Notes under the pieces: model-generated
Seen by the model: the letters and a program-made list of their open reading frames with translations, nothing else
Told to the model about the DNA's origin: nothing
The model's database searches: none
Assembly: GCA_004020315.1 (NCBI GenBank)
Contig: SAQG01000047.1
Span: forward strand, 1-41,164
DNA length: 41,164 nt
Reading direction: 5' to 3'
Source of the DNA: Mesorhizobium sp.
Lineage (GTDB): Bacteria > Pseudomonadota > Alphaproteobacteria > Rhizobiales > Rhizobiaceae
In this document: positions 7,717 to 15,977 of the stretch, piece by piece
Position numbering within the stretch: the first letter of the stretch is position 1
Layout: each line of letters opens with the position of its first letter
Translations under genes and position numbers: made by a program

Positions 7717-8157
7717 GTGTCTGGACTTGACCTTACGCTTGACCCGGAGCGGCAGCCTCGACGTTTCGAGGTGATCAACGGTGCTGGCGGCCGGCGTCAG
7801 TGGTCGGTGGATGACAAAGCGCGGATCATCGCGGAGACGCTGGAGCCGAGCGCAATCATTTCCGAGGTCGCCCGCCGCTATGGCCTGAGGCCGCAGCAGG
7901 TCTTCGCCTGGCGCCGGGAAGCGCGTAAACAGGCTGCTTCGGTGCAGCAGGATTCTCCTGCCTTTGTGCCGGCGGTTGTGGCGGCGCCGACAACCGAACC
8001 CACAGCGAAGCGCCCAGGACGACCACGGAAGCAGAAGGCGGTCCGCGACGCCGGCGTGATCGAGCTTGAGATCGACGGCATCGCGATGCGCGTTGGCCGG
8101 GGCGCCGACGCCAAGACGGTCGAGGCAGTGATCCGTGCGCTGAAGGCGACGACGTGA
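7717..8157 (+). CDS. tnpA: IS66 accessory protein TnpA
   Basis: A 146-residue protein from a GTG, with GGAGAT a few bases before it. Residues about 25-70 form the helix-turn-helix of the IS66 OrfA group (WSVDDKARIIAETLEPSAIISEVARRYGLRPQQVFAWRREARK), which is thought to bind the element ends. A proline- and lysine-rich linker and a short C-terminal beta region (VIELEIDGIAMRVGRGADAKTVEAVIRALK) follow. The stop overlaps the GTG of tnpB by four bases, so the two are translationally coupled. Appears intact. Confidence 0.93.
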   Translation: MSGLDLTLDPERQPRRFEVINGAGGRRQWSVDDKARIIAETLEPSAIISEVARRYGLRPQQVFAWRREARKQAASVQQDSPAFVPAVVAAPTTEPTAKRPGRPRKQKAVRDAGVIELEIDGIAMRVGRGADAKTVEAVIRALKATT

Positions 8158-8510
8158 TCGGGCCGACGGGAGCGGTCAAGGTCATGGTGGCGACGAAGCC
8201 GGTAGACTTCCGAAAGGGCGCGGAAGGGCTGGCCGCGCTGGTGCGCGAGACGATGGGCGCCGATCCGTTCAGCGGCGCGGTCTACGTCTTCCGGGCGAAG
8301 CGGACGGACCGGATCAAGCTGATCTTTTGGGACGGCACCGGCGTCTGCCTTTATGCCAAGCGTCTTGAGGACGGCGAATTCCGCTGGCCGAAAGTGCAGG
8401 ATGGCGTGATGCGGCTGACGGCCGCGCAACTGTCGGCGCTATTGGAAGGGCTGGACTGGCGGCGGGTACACGAGGCACGCCAGACCCGCGTTCCAGCCCA
8501 GGCGGGCTGA
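8154..8510 (+). CDS. tnpB: IS66 accessory protein TnpB (Orf2)
   Basis: A 118-residue protein with the family signature KPVDFRKGAEGLAALV near residues 16-31 and FRAKRTDRIKLIFWDGTGVCLYAKRLE in the middle. It is needed with TnpA and TnpC for IS66 movement, but its biochemical role is not settled in the family. It starts with GTG overlapping the tnpA stop. Length is normal and no lesion is visible. Confidence 0.93.
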   Translation: MIGPTGAVKVMVATKPVDFRKGAEGLAALVRETMGADPFSGAVYVFRAKRTDRIKLIFWDGTGVCLYAKRLEDGEFRWPKVQDGVMRLTAAQLSALLEGLDWRRVHEARQTRVPAQAG

Positions 8511-8579
8511 CCCGCGACGAAGTGAATCAGTCTGGATTCTGCTGTCGCGAGCTGTCGGCGAATATGGTCTGATCCGCTC

Positions 8580-10113
8580 ATGGCGATGACGGCTGACCAG
8601 CTTCCCGACGATCCGGACGCGCTGAAGGCGATGGTCCTGGCACGCGACGTCGAGAATGCTCGCCTAATCCAGATCATCAAGGAATTGCAGCGTCACCGCT
8701 TCGGCCGTCGCGCCGAGACGCTTCCCGAGGATCAGTTGCTGCTGGGCCTCGAAGAGGCCGAGCAGATCGAGGCGGCCGGCGAGGAAGAGGCCGAGGGGGC
8801 CTCTCCGAACCAGCGACAGGCAAAGACTGCCAAGCGCCGGGCCAACCGGGGTGCACTGCCGGCGAATCTTCCTCGTGTCGAGATGGTCGTCGACATCGAG
8901 GACTATGCTTGCCCGTGCTGCCGCAACGGCCTGCATCGGATCGGTGAGGACGTGAGCGAGCGGCTCGACATCGTTCCGGCGCAGCTGCGTGTGATCGTCG
9001 TGCGCCGGCCCAAATATGCCTGCCGCGCCTGTGAGGATGTGGTGGTTCAGGCTCCGGCGCCCGCCCGGCTGATCGAGGGTGGTCTTCCGACCGAGGCAAC
9101 GGTCGCCCAGGTGCTGGTCTCAAAATATGCCGATCACCTGCCGCTCTATCGTCAGGCGCAGATCTACGCCCGGCAGGGCATCAATCTCGATCGCTCTACG
9201 CTCGCCGACTGGGTCGGTCGCGCCGCCTGGCATCTGCGTCCGGTGCATGAGCGGCTGCTTGGCAAGCTGAAGGCTTCGCCGAAGCTCTTTGCTGACGAAA
9301 CCACCGCGCCGGTGCTCGATCCGGGCCGCGGCAAGACGAAGACAGGCCAGCTCTGGGCCTATGCCCGCGATGACCGACCATGGAATGGGAGCGACCCGCC
9401 GGGCGTCGCCTATGTCTATGCGCCGGACCGAAAGGCCGAGCGTCCGATCGCTCATCTCGCAGGCTTCACCGAGATCTTGCAGGTCCACGGCTATGGCGGC
9501 TATCGCGTGCTGGCCGACAAAAGCGGCGTCACGCTCGCCTTTTGCTGGGCACATGTGCGTCGACGCTTTTTATGAACTGGCAGCAGCCGGCCCCGCACCG
9601 ATCGCCGGCGAGGCGCTAACCCGGATCGCCGAGCTCTATAAGATCGAGGACGGCATCCGTGGCCGGCCGGCCGAGGAGCGCCGTGCGGTGCGTCAGGAAA
9701 ATAGCCGCACTATCATTGCCGATCTCGAACCTTGGCTGCGCGAAAAACTCGGCCTGATCAGCCAAAAGACAAAGCTCGCCGAGGCGATCCGCTACACGCT
9801 CTCGCGCTGGGAAGGCCTCTCGCGCTTCCTTGACGACGGCCGCATCGAGATCGACAGCAACACAGTCGAACGCTCAATCCGTCCGATCGCGCTCAACCGC
9901 AAGAACGCCCTCTTTGCAGGCTCCGACGGCGGCGCCGAACACTGGGCAGTCATCGCGTCGCTGATCGAAACCTGCAAACTCAACGGTGTCGAGCCGCTCG
10001 GCTATCTTGCTGATGTCCTCACCAGGATCGTCAACGGCCATCCCAACAGCCAGATCGATGATCTGCTGCCATGGGCCTACATCCGGGCTCCTGAGCTCGA
10101 GGCCGTGGCCTGA
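8580..10113 (+). pseudogene. tnpC: IS66 transposase TnpC, frameshifted
   Basis: The DDE transposase of the element. The first frame (8580-9575) has the leucine-zipper-like N-terminus, the zinc-binding region (CPCC...CRAC) and the first catalytic Asp in FADETTAPVLD. It ends early at ARRRFL-stop, because a run of five T at 9569-9573 has one T too many. The protein continues in another frame (FYELAAAGPAPIAGEALTRIAELY...) through the catalytic Glu in DSNTVERSIRPIALNRKN to a stop at 10113. In addition the usual second catalytic Asp, in the family motif QVDGY, reads QVHGY here. Either lesion should abolish activity. The T run could be a sequencing slip, but the Asp to His change could not be explained that way. 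Confidence 0.88.
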
Positions 10114-10126
10114 GAACAGCGCTTAC
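10112..10126. repeat. IS66 right terminal inverted repeat
   Basis: GAGAACAGCGCTTAC, inverse partner of the left end; it starts two bases before the tnpC stop ends. Confidence 0.85.
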
Positions 10127-10134
10127 TGAATATC
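10127..10134. repeat. Target-site duplication of the IS66 element, right copy
   Basis: TGAATATC, identical to 7625-7632. Confidence 0.9.
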
Positions 10135-10193
10135 GGCTCACGACCCGTTGCAGTCGATGACGGGAGCATCGGTGTGAGGCAGGATCAGTCGGA

Positions 10194-10496
10194 TCAGTCT
10201 AGCCAAAGCTCCTGCTTGCGTTCTTCAAAGCCGAGCACGCGTTTGCTATCGGTCCACCGTGCGACCTCCCCCTCCATTCCATCGGGGTCCTTGAAGGTCA
10301 CCAGACGGACAGCGCCGAAATCTGTAATGGTCCCATCCGAAGCGCCAGCCTTCACCACACGTCGCCTGACTTCCTGCATGCGTTCTTCATCGTCTACCTT
10401 CAGCGCGAGATGATCTATGTGACCTCTCTTCCCCATCTGCATCGATCCATCTTCATACCCCGGTAGTGTCTCAGTTTGAAATTTGCCGGAATGCAA
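10194..10496 (-). pseudogene. Truncated VOC-fold (glyoxalase/dioxygenase superfamily) gene
   Basis: The frame reads KFQTETLPGYEDG..MGKRGHIDHLALKVDDEERM then FGAVRLVTFKDPDGMEGEVARW, which is the second half of a vicinal-oxygen-chelate domain; the His in HIDHLAL and the Glu near the end are typical metal ligands. The first beta-alpha-beta unit that should precede it is missing, since the sequence beyond 10496 is unrelated. An in-frame ATG exists, so a short protein could still be made, but it would lack half of the fold. Best read as a remnant. Confidence 0.6.
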
Positions 10497-10521
10497 TATG
10501 CATTTCCCATATCGGGCCGAA

Positions 10522-10551
10522 CTCCTATATGCTTAGCGCAAAGCATAGGAG
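10522..10551 (+). promoter_or_regulatory. Hairpin covering the ribosome binding site of the small-gene pair
   Basis: CTCCTATATGCTT pairs with AAGCATAGGAG across a six-base loop, leaving a two-base bulge on the left arm. The right arm contains TAGGAG, the only good Shine-Dalgarno match before the ATG at 10561 (9-base spacing). The fold would hide it, so translation may depend on melting or a partner. The pairing is visible; regulation is inference. Confidence 0.4.
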
Positions 10552-10560
10552 AAGCCAGTC

Positions 10561-10752
10561 ATGCCTTTTTGGGTGAAACTCACTTCAGCGGGCGACGACA
10601 AGAAGGAGCCGGTCTACGTCAACCTCGAAAACGCGACACATATGTTTTCGAGAAATCCTGGTACCCGCATTTTCTATCCGGGAGATCGGACGGACTATTC
10701 CGATGTCATCGAAGAAGTCGACAAGATTGTCGCTATGAAGGCCGTTAGCTGA
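10561..10752 (+). CDS. Small hypothetical protein, first of a coupled pair
   Basis: A 63-residue protein (MPFWVKLTSAGDDKKEP...) preceded by TAGGAGA. It has alternating strand-like segments (WVKLTS, PVYVNLENATHMF, TRIFYPG) and an acidic helix at the end (DVIEEVDKIVAMK), so it could be a small beta-type fold. Its stop TGA shares its A with the ATG of the next gene, a sign of translational coupling. I do not recognise the family. Confidence 0.55.
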   Translation: MPFWVKLTSAGDDKKEPVYVNLENATHMFSRNPGTRIFYPGDRTDYSDVIEEVDKIVAMKAVS

Positions 10753-10982
10753 TGCCCACCGGACCTAAAGGCCAGAAGCGCCCCGCCGATGTGATCGGCA
10801 ATGCCGTCCGCGTCATGCGCATTGCCACAGGCGAGGAAGCCGACGAAGTGATTGACGATGGCAAAAGCGCCGCCGCCAAAGAGCTTGGTTCGAAGGGCGG
10901 GAAGAAGCGCGCCGCCAACATGACGCCAGAACGCCGCCGCGAAATTGCTCAAGCGGCGGCGCGCAAGCGCTGGGGCAAATGA
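10752..10982 (+). CDS. Small basic conserved-looking protein, second of the pair
   Basis: A 76-residue lysine-, arginine- and alanine-rich protein (MPTGPKGQKRPADVIGNAVRVMRIATGE...). The C-terminal half has a KGGKKR stretch followed by TPERRREIAQAAARKRWGK, a motif common at the end of short rhizobial proteins thought to touch nucleic acid. The start overlaps the stop of the gene before it by one base. Similar short proteins occur widely in rhizobia as hypothetical; I know of no proven function. Confidence 0.6.
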   Translation: MPTGPKGQKRPADVIGNAVRVMRIATGEEADEVIDDGKSAAAKELGSKGGKKRAANMTPERRREIAQAAARKRWGK

Positions 10983-10988
10983 TGAGGA

Positions 10989-11531
10989 CTAGAGGCCCTT
11001 GCCGTCGTCCTTTTCTTGGCTGTAGTCCATCGGCAGCATTGGGGTGTCGCCCTTCCTTGGGTAGTGCTCGTTCAACAGGTTCATGAAGCCATCCCAATTC
11101 TTGCTGATCCGCATGAAGGCGACCACTGCGCCGAGATGCTCCTTTAGCTTGGGGTAACGTATGTTCTTTGTGAGGCTCTGAGAGTACCGCGCTATCGGGC
11201 GGCCCGATTCATTGCGGGGCGTCACTCGCTTCAGTTCCTTCAGCACGCCCGCCTCAACCCGCTTGTAGACAATGTCATTGGTCAGGTGGCCGAAATATTG
11301 CGGACGCTTTACCGAATCAGACGCGAATTCCAATCGGCGCAATCGGAACATGTGTTCGTAAAACTCGCTTGGGAATGTCTAAACCCAAATCTGCAATTCC
11401 TTAGCTACCCATGCCTCAAGGAGTTTGGCTAGGGCATCCTTGGCTCTGTCGCGCTGGTAACCAGTGGCCTCATCGACCAACGCAATAATGCCGATACGGG
11501 CAAAGCCCTCCTCAGTGTAAGGTGGTCGTCG
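10989..11531 (-). pseudogene. Decayed P63C-domain protein gene
   Basis: The reading order on the minus strand is FARIGIIALVDEATGYQRDRAKDALAKLL...KELQIWV, stop, TFPSEFYEHMFRLRRLEFASDSVKRPQYFGHLTNDIVYKRV...LKRVTPRNE..., ending DYSQEKDDGKGL. This matches the C-terminal P63C domain. A TAG at 11379-11381 stands where the family has Lys (WIKTFP), an A-to-T change. The N-terminal two thirds are missing; the gene is cut near 11531, next to tspO. The last 120 residues still open from an ATG at 11351, but that piece begins inside the domain. Confidence 0.75.
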
Positions 11532-11548
11532 CACATTCCAAAATAGCG

Positions 11549-12028
11549 TCAGTTGAGTCGATCGATTTCCCAGTTCAATGCTGCCGCGAAGCTGACCCAC
11601 AGCAGGTAAGGCCAAAGTAGCATCGAGGCCGTCGGATCGATCTGCCAGAACGCCAGAATGGTCAGGACGATCGCAAGCCAGAGAAGTGTGATGACCACGA
11701 GGCCACCTCGGGGGTTGTGGAACGAAAAGAACACCCACGACCAGGCCGCGTTGAGCGTGATCTGAATTAGAAAGATCGCCACCGCAAAGCTGATCCAGTC
11801 GGCGTTAGCTTTCAGCACGCGATAGAAAGCATAGGCCATCATCAGGTACAGCGTCGTCCACACCGGGGCAAATACCCAATTCGGTGGGTTGAAAGAGGGT
11901 TTGGTCAGGTGGGCGTACCATGTCGGTACATTGGGAATGGTAGCGAGATTGCCGGCAATTGCCGCCGCCGCGACCGGCACGATAGCCGCCAGAATGAGAA
12001 GAAGTGTACTCGTCCCCGGATTGATCAT
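11549..12028 (-). CDS. tspO: TspO/MBR family tryptophan-rich sensory protein
   Basis: A 159-residue protein with five transmembrane helices and the family's aromatic signature: WYAHLTKPSFNPPNWVFAPVWTTLYLMMAYAFYRV (about 36-70), AAWSWVFFSFHNP (about 94-106), and a C-terminal WPYLLWVSFAAALNWEI. Members bind porphyrins and, in Rhodobacter, tune photosynthesis genes to oxygen; in other bacteria they act in stress responses and tetrapyrrole handling. Full length and intact, it lies between decayed genes with its own 5' region. A link to the haem and respiration genes further on is possible but not shown by position or a box. Confidence 0.92.
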   Translation of the reverse strand: MINPGTSTLLLILAAIVPVAAAAIAGNLATIPNVPTWYAHLTKPSFNPPNWVFAPVWTTLYLMMAYAFYRVLKANADWISFAVAIFLIQITLNAAWSWVFFSFHNPRGGLVVITLLWLAIVLTILAFWQIDPTASMLLWPYLLWVSFAAALNWEIDRLN

Positions 12029-12796
12029 GATGCCCCTTGTGTTGAAAAGAGACGCAGTAACGCTGGAGAGCTCGGCGAGGTTTCACCCAGTCGCAAACCC
12101 ATGTGTTCTCAGGGGCAACTGCTTACCCTATTAGGATACATACCATTGAACCGAGTATTTTCGACAGGAGCCAATTGGCACCGCGGCCCTTCGAACGCAG
12201 CGGAACGCTAGCATAAAAGACGACCGAGGGGTCGACTGATCCGAAACGGATGGGATCATATTTGCTGGCGTTCCTTGCTGCTCGAGCTACATAAATCTGG
12301 TTGGGACTGAAGCCGGTGAATTGGCGGCCGTTGAAGTCACCTATGGCGGCGAGTTCCAGACCTGCCAAGGCAAGGCGCAGCGGCATCTCCTGGCTTTGGG
12401 TTTTGCTGCCGGCTTAGGCGGGGGCCGGGATGGGTCTCGCACCTGACTTTGGGGCCTCGATTCGGCCGTCCACCAGCCTGACGGCGACACATCGTCGTAT
12501 GTCCGCTTTTTGCGCTCGATCAATAGATACCCAATCTCGTGTCGGTAGGGTGTATGGATTAACTGAGGATGGCGCCAGAGAGATGTCTCAAATAATTATT
12601 GCGAGGACAACCATCGGTTTTCGGCCAAACATCGCCGGGTGGCAGGAGAACATGCGAAGTGTTCCCTTCGTGCTTCTTCTGTCGAATTGACAGTTTGCTG
12701 ATTGAAATCGGAACCTAGTGCGACATCAGCGTAGCCTGTCTTGAAGCAGCCTTGGCCCATAAACCGAAGGGGAAGAGATGGGGATGGGAGGATAGA
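12029..12796. other. Long stretch with no supportable gene
   Basis: Some 770 bases between tspO and the AcoR-like gene. A minus-strand frame at 12123-12386 (MPLRLALAGLELAAIGDFNG...) is partly protein-like and the segment before it (12341-12523) continues in another frame, which hints at a frameshifted relic, but I recognise no family. The right end contains the promoter region of the regulator gene, with GGGAGGA at 12786-12792 as its ribosome binding site. Confidence 0.4.
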
Positions 12797-13762
12797 ATGG
12801 GCGAGGATCTATGTCATCATGCCGACCGCATTCAGGCCGCGATCGCTTCCGACGCGGCGGCGAAGTCCGCGCTGGTCGCCTCCTGGCGACGGTCTTCCAG
12901 TTTGCATCGGCTCAATCCGACCGATTGCAGCCCGCCACGCTATCTGACAGAGGCGGAATTGGGGGAGGCCCGGCAACGCATCGAACCACTCGTCCGAGCT
13001 GCCCAATCGAGTCTGGACCGGCTCTATCTCGCGGTGGGCGGCGTCGGATGCTGCGTCCTGCTCGCCGATCGTAACGGCGTGCCCGTCGAACGGCGCGGCG
13101 CGCCTGTGGATGACGAGACGTTTCATTCCTGGGGTTTGTGGACCGGCTCCGTCTGGAACGAAGAGTGCCAGGGCACCAACGGGATCGGCACCTGTCTGGT
13201 TGAACAGCGCACGCTGACGATCCACCGCGACCAGCATTTTCAAACGCGCAACACAGGGCTGAGCTGCACCACCGCTCCGATCTACGATCATGAGGGGAAT
13301 CTTGTGGCCGCGCTTGACGTCTCCTCGTGCCGGGCCGATCTGACCGAGGCCTTCGCCAGTCTTATCTCGGTGGCCGTGGTCGACGCTGTGCGTCGGATCG
13401 AGGCAGAGAACTTCAGGATGGCATTTCCCAAGGCGCGAATTCTTTTGGCGCCGGTGACCGACAAGGGCTCCGGCGCGCTGATCGCGGTTGATGTGGACGA
13501 CCTTGTGGTCGGCGCGACCCGGTCGGCCCGCCTGGCGCTTGGAATTACCCAACAGTGTCTCGACAAGCCGATGCCCGCTGCAGACCTGCTCGGCTGGGCG
13601 GAGAGCGGCCCCGAAGTTCTCGCCGGGGCCGAGCGCGGCGTTCTCCAGCGGGCGCTCGCGCGCGCTGACGGAAATGTCTCGGCTGCTGCTCAGGCGCTTG
13701 GCATCAGCCGCGCGACGCTACACCGCAAGCTCAACCGCCTGGATGCCCATCGCTCTCACTGA
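12797..13762 (+). CDS. AcoR-like regulator: GAF domain plus Fis helix-turn-helix, no AAA+ domain
   Basis: About 321 residues from the ATG at 12797, chosen for the GGAGG before it. Residues about 60-205 form a GAF-type sensor as in AcoR/MimR activators (GLWTGSVWNEECQGTNGIGTCLVE..LTIHRDQHF). The C-terminus is a Fis-type helix-turn-helix (VLQRALARADGNVSAAAQALGISRATLHRKLNRL). The sigma-54 contacting AAA+ module that normally lies between them is absent, replaced by about 75 residues. It therefore should act with ordinary sigma-70 type polymerase or as a repressor. It is followed by the aldehyde dehydrogenase gene, its likely target. Confidence 0.82.
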   Translation: MGEDLCHHADRIQAAIASDAAAKSALVASWRRSSSLHRLNPTDCSPPRYLTEAELGEARQRIEPLVRAAQSSLDRLYLAVGGVGCCVLLADRNGVPVERRGAPVDDETFHSWGLWTGSVWNEECQGTNGIGTCLVEQRTLTIHRDQHFQTRNTGLSCTTAPIYDHEGNLVAALDVSSCRADLTEAFASLISVAVVDAVRRIEAENFRMAFPKARILLAPVTDKGSGALIAVDVDDLVVGATRSARLALGITQQCLDKPMPAADLLGWAESGPEVLAGAERGVLQRALARADGNVSAAAQALGISRATLHRKLNRLDAHRSH

Positions 13763-13765
13763 CAT

Positions 13766-13792
13766 TTGCGAATCCCTGCCTGACTGTCGCAA
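13766..13792. promoter_or_regulatory. Inverted repeat before the aldehyde dehydrogenase gene
   Basis: TTGCGA (13766-13771) and TCGCAA (13787-13792) form an inverted pair with a 15-base spacer, 119 bases before the dehydrogenase start. Possible binding site for the adjacent AcoR-like protein; short arms make chance a real option. Confidence 0.25.
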
Positions 13793-13910
13793 TTTTGCGC
13801 CACATCCCGGCCGGTCACAGTCCTCGGCACGGTGACAATAACGGCGGAAATCGCAAGTCTCTCTTCCGAAGCGTCGCATCCCGCGACGTCAGCTTTGGGA
13901 GGAAAGACAC

Positions 13911-15428
13911 GTGAACAAGGTTGAATTCTCACGCTCGGTCAAGGCGCCCTTCGACACGCGCTACGGTAATTTCATCGACGGCAAATGGGCCGAGCCGCGC
14001 TCCGGCCGCTACTTCGAGAACTTCTCGCCGGTGAACGGCCAGCTGCTGTGCGAAGTGGCGCGCTCGGATGTCCAGGACATTGAGGCGGCTCTGGATGCGG
14101 CGCACGCCGCCAAGGACGCCTGGGGCCGCACCAGCGTGGCCGAGCGCTCGCTCATCCTCAACCGCATCGCCGATCGCATGGAGGAAAACCTCGATCTCCT
14201 CGCTCGCGCCGAAACCTGGGACAACGGCAAGCCGATCCGCGAAACGACCGCGGCCGACCTGCCTTTGGCCATTGACCATTTCCGCTATTTCGCCGGCGCC
14301 TTGCGTGGCCAGGAAGGCAGCCTTTCCCAGATCGACGACGATACCGTCGCCTATCATTTCCATGAGCCGCTCGGCGTGGTCGGCCAGATTATCCCCTGGA
14401 ACTTCCCGCTGCTGATGGCATGCTGGAAACTTGCTCCCGCGCTTGCGGCCGGAAACTGCGTGGTCCTGAAGCCTGCCGAGCAGACCCCGGCCGCCATCTT
14501 GCTCTGGGCCGATCTTGTCGGCGATCTGCTGCCGCCAGGCGTTCTCAACATCGTCAACGGCTTCGGCCTCGAGGCCGGCAAGCCGCTCGCGTCCTCGCGG
14601 CGCATCGCCAAGATCGCCTTTACCGGCGAGACCACGACGGGTCGGCTGATCATGCAATATGCCAGCCAGAACCTGATCCCCGTCACGCTTGAACTGGGCG
14701 GCAAGTCGCCCAACATCTTCTTCAAGGATGTCCTCGCCGAGGACGACGATTTCTTCGACAAGGCGATCGAAGGCTTCGTCATGTTCGCGCTGAACCAGGG
14801 CGAGGTCTGCACCTGCCCGAGCCGCGCACTCATCCACGAATCGATCTACGACAGCTTCATGGAACGCGCCCTCAAGCGTGTCGAGGCGATCGTGCAGGGC
14901 GATCCGCTCGATCCGGCGACGATGATCGGTGCCCAGGCCTCGTCCGAGCAGCTGGAAAAGATCCTGTCCTACATCGACATCGGCCGCCAGGAAGGCGCGG
15001 AAGTGCTGACCGGCGGCGCCCGCAATGTGCTGCCCGGTGATCTTGCGGGCGGCTACTACGTCAAGCCGACGGTGTTCAAGGGCCACAACAAGATGCGCAT
15101 CTTCCAGGAAGAGATCTTCGGGCCGGTGGTTTCGGTCACGACGTTCAAGGACGACGACGAAGCGCTGGCGATAGCTAACGATACGCTCTACGGCCTCGGC
15201 GCCGGCGTCTGGACGCGAGATGCCAACCGCGCCTATCGCTTCGGCCGCGCCATCCAGGCCGGCCGAGTCTGGACCAACTGCTACCACGCCTATCCCGCAC
15301 ATGCAGCTTTCGGCGGCTACAAGCAGTCCGGCATCGGCCGCGAGACGCACAAGATGATGCTCGACCACTATCAGCAGACCAAGAACATGCTGGTCAGCTA
15401 TAGCCCAAAGAAGCTCGGCTTCTTCTGA
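13911..15428 (+). CDS. NAD-dependent aldehyde dehydrogenase (acetaldehyde type, ExaC/AcoD-like)
   Basis: A 505-residue enzyme that oxidises aldehydes to acids in the cytosol. It starts with GTG after a strong GGGAGG. The family landmarks are all present: PWNFP (162-166), the cofactor loop FTGET (237-241), the general base Glu261 in LELGGKSPN, and the nucleophile Cys300 in NQGEVCTCPSR. Overall sequence and length fit the group that handles acetaldehyde made from ethanol or acetoin. An AcoR-like regulator precedes it and a DUF779 protein gene follows, a common trio in proteobacteria. Confidence 0.93.
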   Translation: MNKVEFSRSVKAPFDTRYGNFIDGKWAEPRSGRYFENFSPVNGQLLCEVARSDVQDIEAALDAAHAAKDAWGRTSVAERSLILNRIADRMEENLDLLARAETWDNGKPIRETTAADLPLAIDHFRYFAGALRGQEGSLSQIDDDTVAYHFHEPLGVVGQIIPWNFPLLMACWKLAPALAAGNCVVLKPAEQTPAAILLWADLVGDLLPPGVLNIVNGFGLEAGKPLASSRRIAKIAFTGETTTGRLIMQYASQNLIPVTLELGGKSPNIFFKDVLAEDDDFFDKAIEGFVMFALNQGEVCTCPSRALIHESIYDSFMERALKRVEAIVQGDPLDPATMIGAQASSEQLEKILSYIDIGRQEGAEVLTGGARNVLPGDLAGGYYVKPTVFKGHNKMRIFQEEIFGPVVSVTTFKDDDEALAIANDTLYGLGAGVWTRDANRAYRFGRAIQAGRVWTNCYHAYPAHAAFGGYKQSGIGRETHKMMLDHYQQTKNMLVSYSPKKLGFF

Positions 15429-15446
15429 TCACCTCTTTGGCTCACA

Positions 15447-15472
15447 GGCGCGGCTCCGCAGGGGGCCGCGCC
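15447..15472. terminator. GC-rich hairpin after the aldehyde dehydrogenase gene
   Basis: GGCGCGGC and GCCGCGCC pair over a ten-base loop, starting 18 bases after the dehydrogenase stop. No T run follows. It may attenuate read-through into the DUF779 gene or protect the message end. Confidence 0.45.
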
Positions 15473-15494
15473 CAAGCTGGAAATCGAAAAAAGC

Positions 15495-15833
15495 ATGCAT
15501 GCGAAGGTCACGGCAACACCGGCAGCGCTTGAATTGATTGCGGAGATCGTTGCCGAGCACGGTCCGGTGCTGTTCCATCAATCCGGCGGCTGCTGCGACG
15601 GGTCTTCGCCGATGTGCTATTCGCGTGCCGGCTTCATCGTCGGCGACCATGATGTGCTGCTCGGCCACATCGGCGAAACGCCGTTCTACATCGGTGGGTC
15701 GCAATTCGAGGCCTGGAAGCACACCGATCTCATTATCGACGTGGTGCCTGGCCGCGGCGGCATGTTCTCGCTGGACAACGGGCGGGAGAAGCGGTTCCTG
15801 ACGCGGTCGACGATCTGCGCCGTTCAACCGTGA
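15495..15833 (+). CDS. DUF779 domain protein
   Basis: A 112-residue protein covering the whole DUF779 domain. It has the cysteine-rich motif GPVLFHQSGGCCDGSSPMCY (about 24-43), which looks made to hold a metal or a thiol centre, and the later GGSQFEAWKHTDLIIDVVPGRGG. The domain is almost always found next to aldehyde dehydrogenases of this type, as here; the biochemical role is unknown. Separated from the dehydrogenase by 66 bases with a hairpin. Confidence 0.9.
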   Translation: MHAKVTATPAALELIAEIVAEHGPVLFHQSGGCCDGSSPMCYSRAGFIVGDHDVLLGHIGETPFYIGGSQFEAWKHTDLIIDVVPGRGGMFSLDNGREKRFLTRSTICAVQP

Positions 15834-15977
15834 TGAGGGTGCATCGGCCTGTTTCCTCTTGTTCTTTCGTCTCGCTCCCGCCCTAACCGTCTGTGGCGAA
15901 CAGGCTGGCCTCGGCGAACTCGGCCGGTTTTGATTTCTCGCAAGGAACGCACCCCGAGAAATTCCTAATTTCGTCGC

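Larger units (their letters stand above)
7633..10126 (+). mobile_element. IS66-family insertion sequence, 2494 bp
   Basis: The element runs from GTAAGCGGTGTTTCC at its left end to the inverted partner GAGAACAGCGCTTAC at its right end (12 of 15 positions pair), with the GTAAGC tip typical of IS66. It is flanked by a perfect 8-bp duplication. Inside are tnpA, tnpB and tnpC in the usual order on one strand. The tnpC gene has a one-base frameshift and a changed catalytic residue, so this copy should not move unless helped by another. Clean ends and duplication show that it arrived as a simple insertion and that flanks have not been rearranged since. Confidence 0.93.

Noticed and set aside
12123..12386. 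Minus-strand frame of 87 residues as a gene
   Set aside because: No ribosome binding site, no recognised family and likely continuation in another frame; described only within the gene-free stretch.
13929..15368. A 479-residue minus-strand frame opposite the aldehyde dehydrogenase
   Set aside because: Caused by strong GC bias at third codon positions of the real gene; the product matches no family and lacks a start signal.
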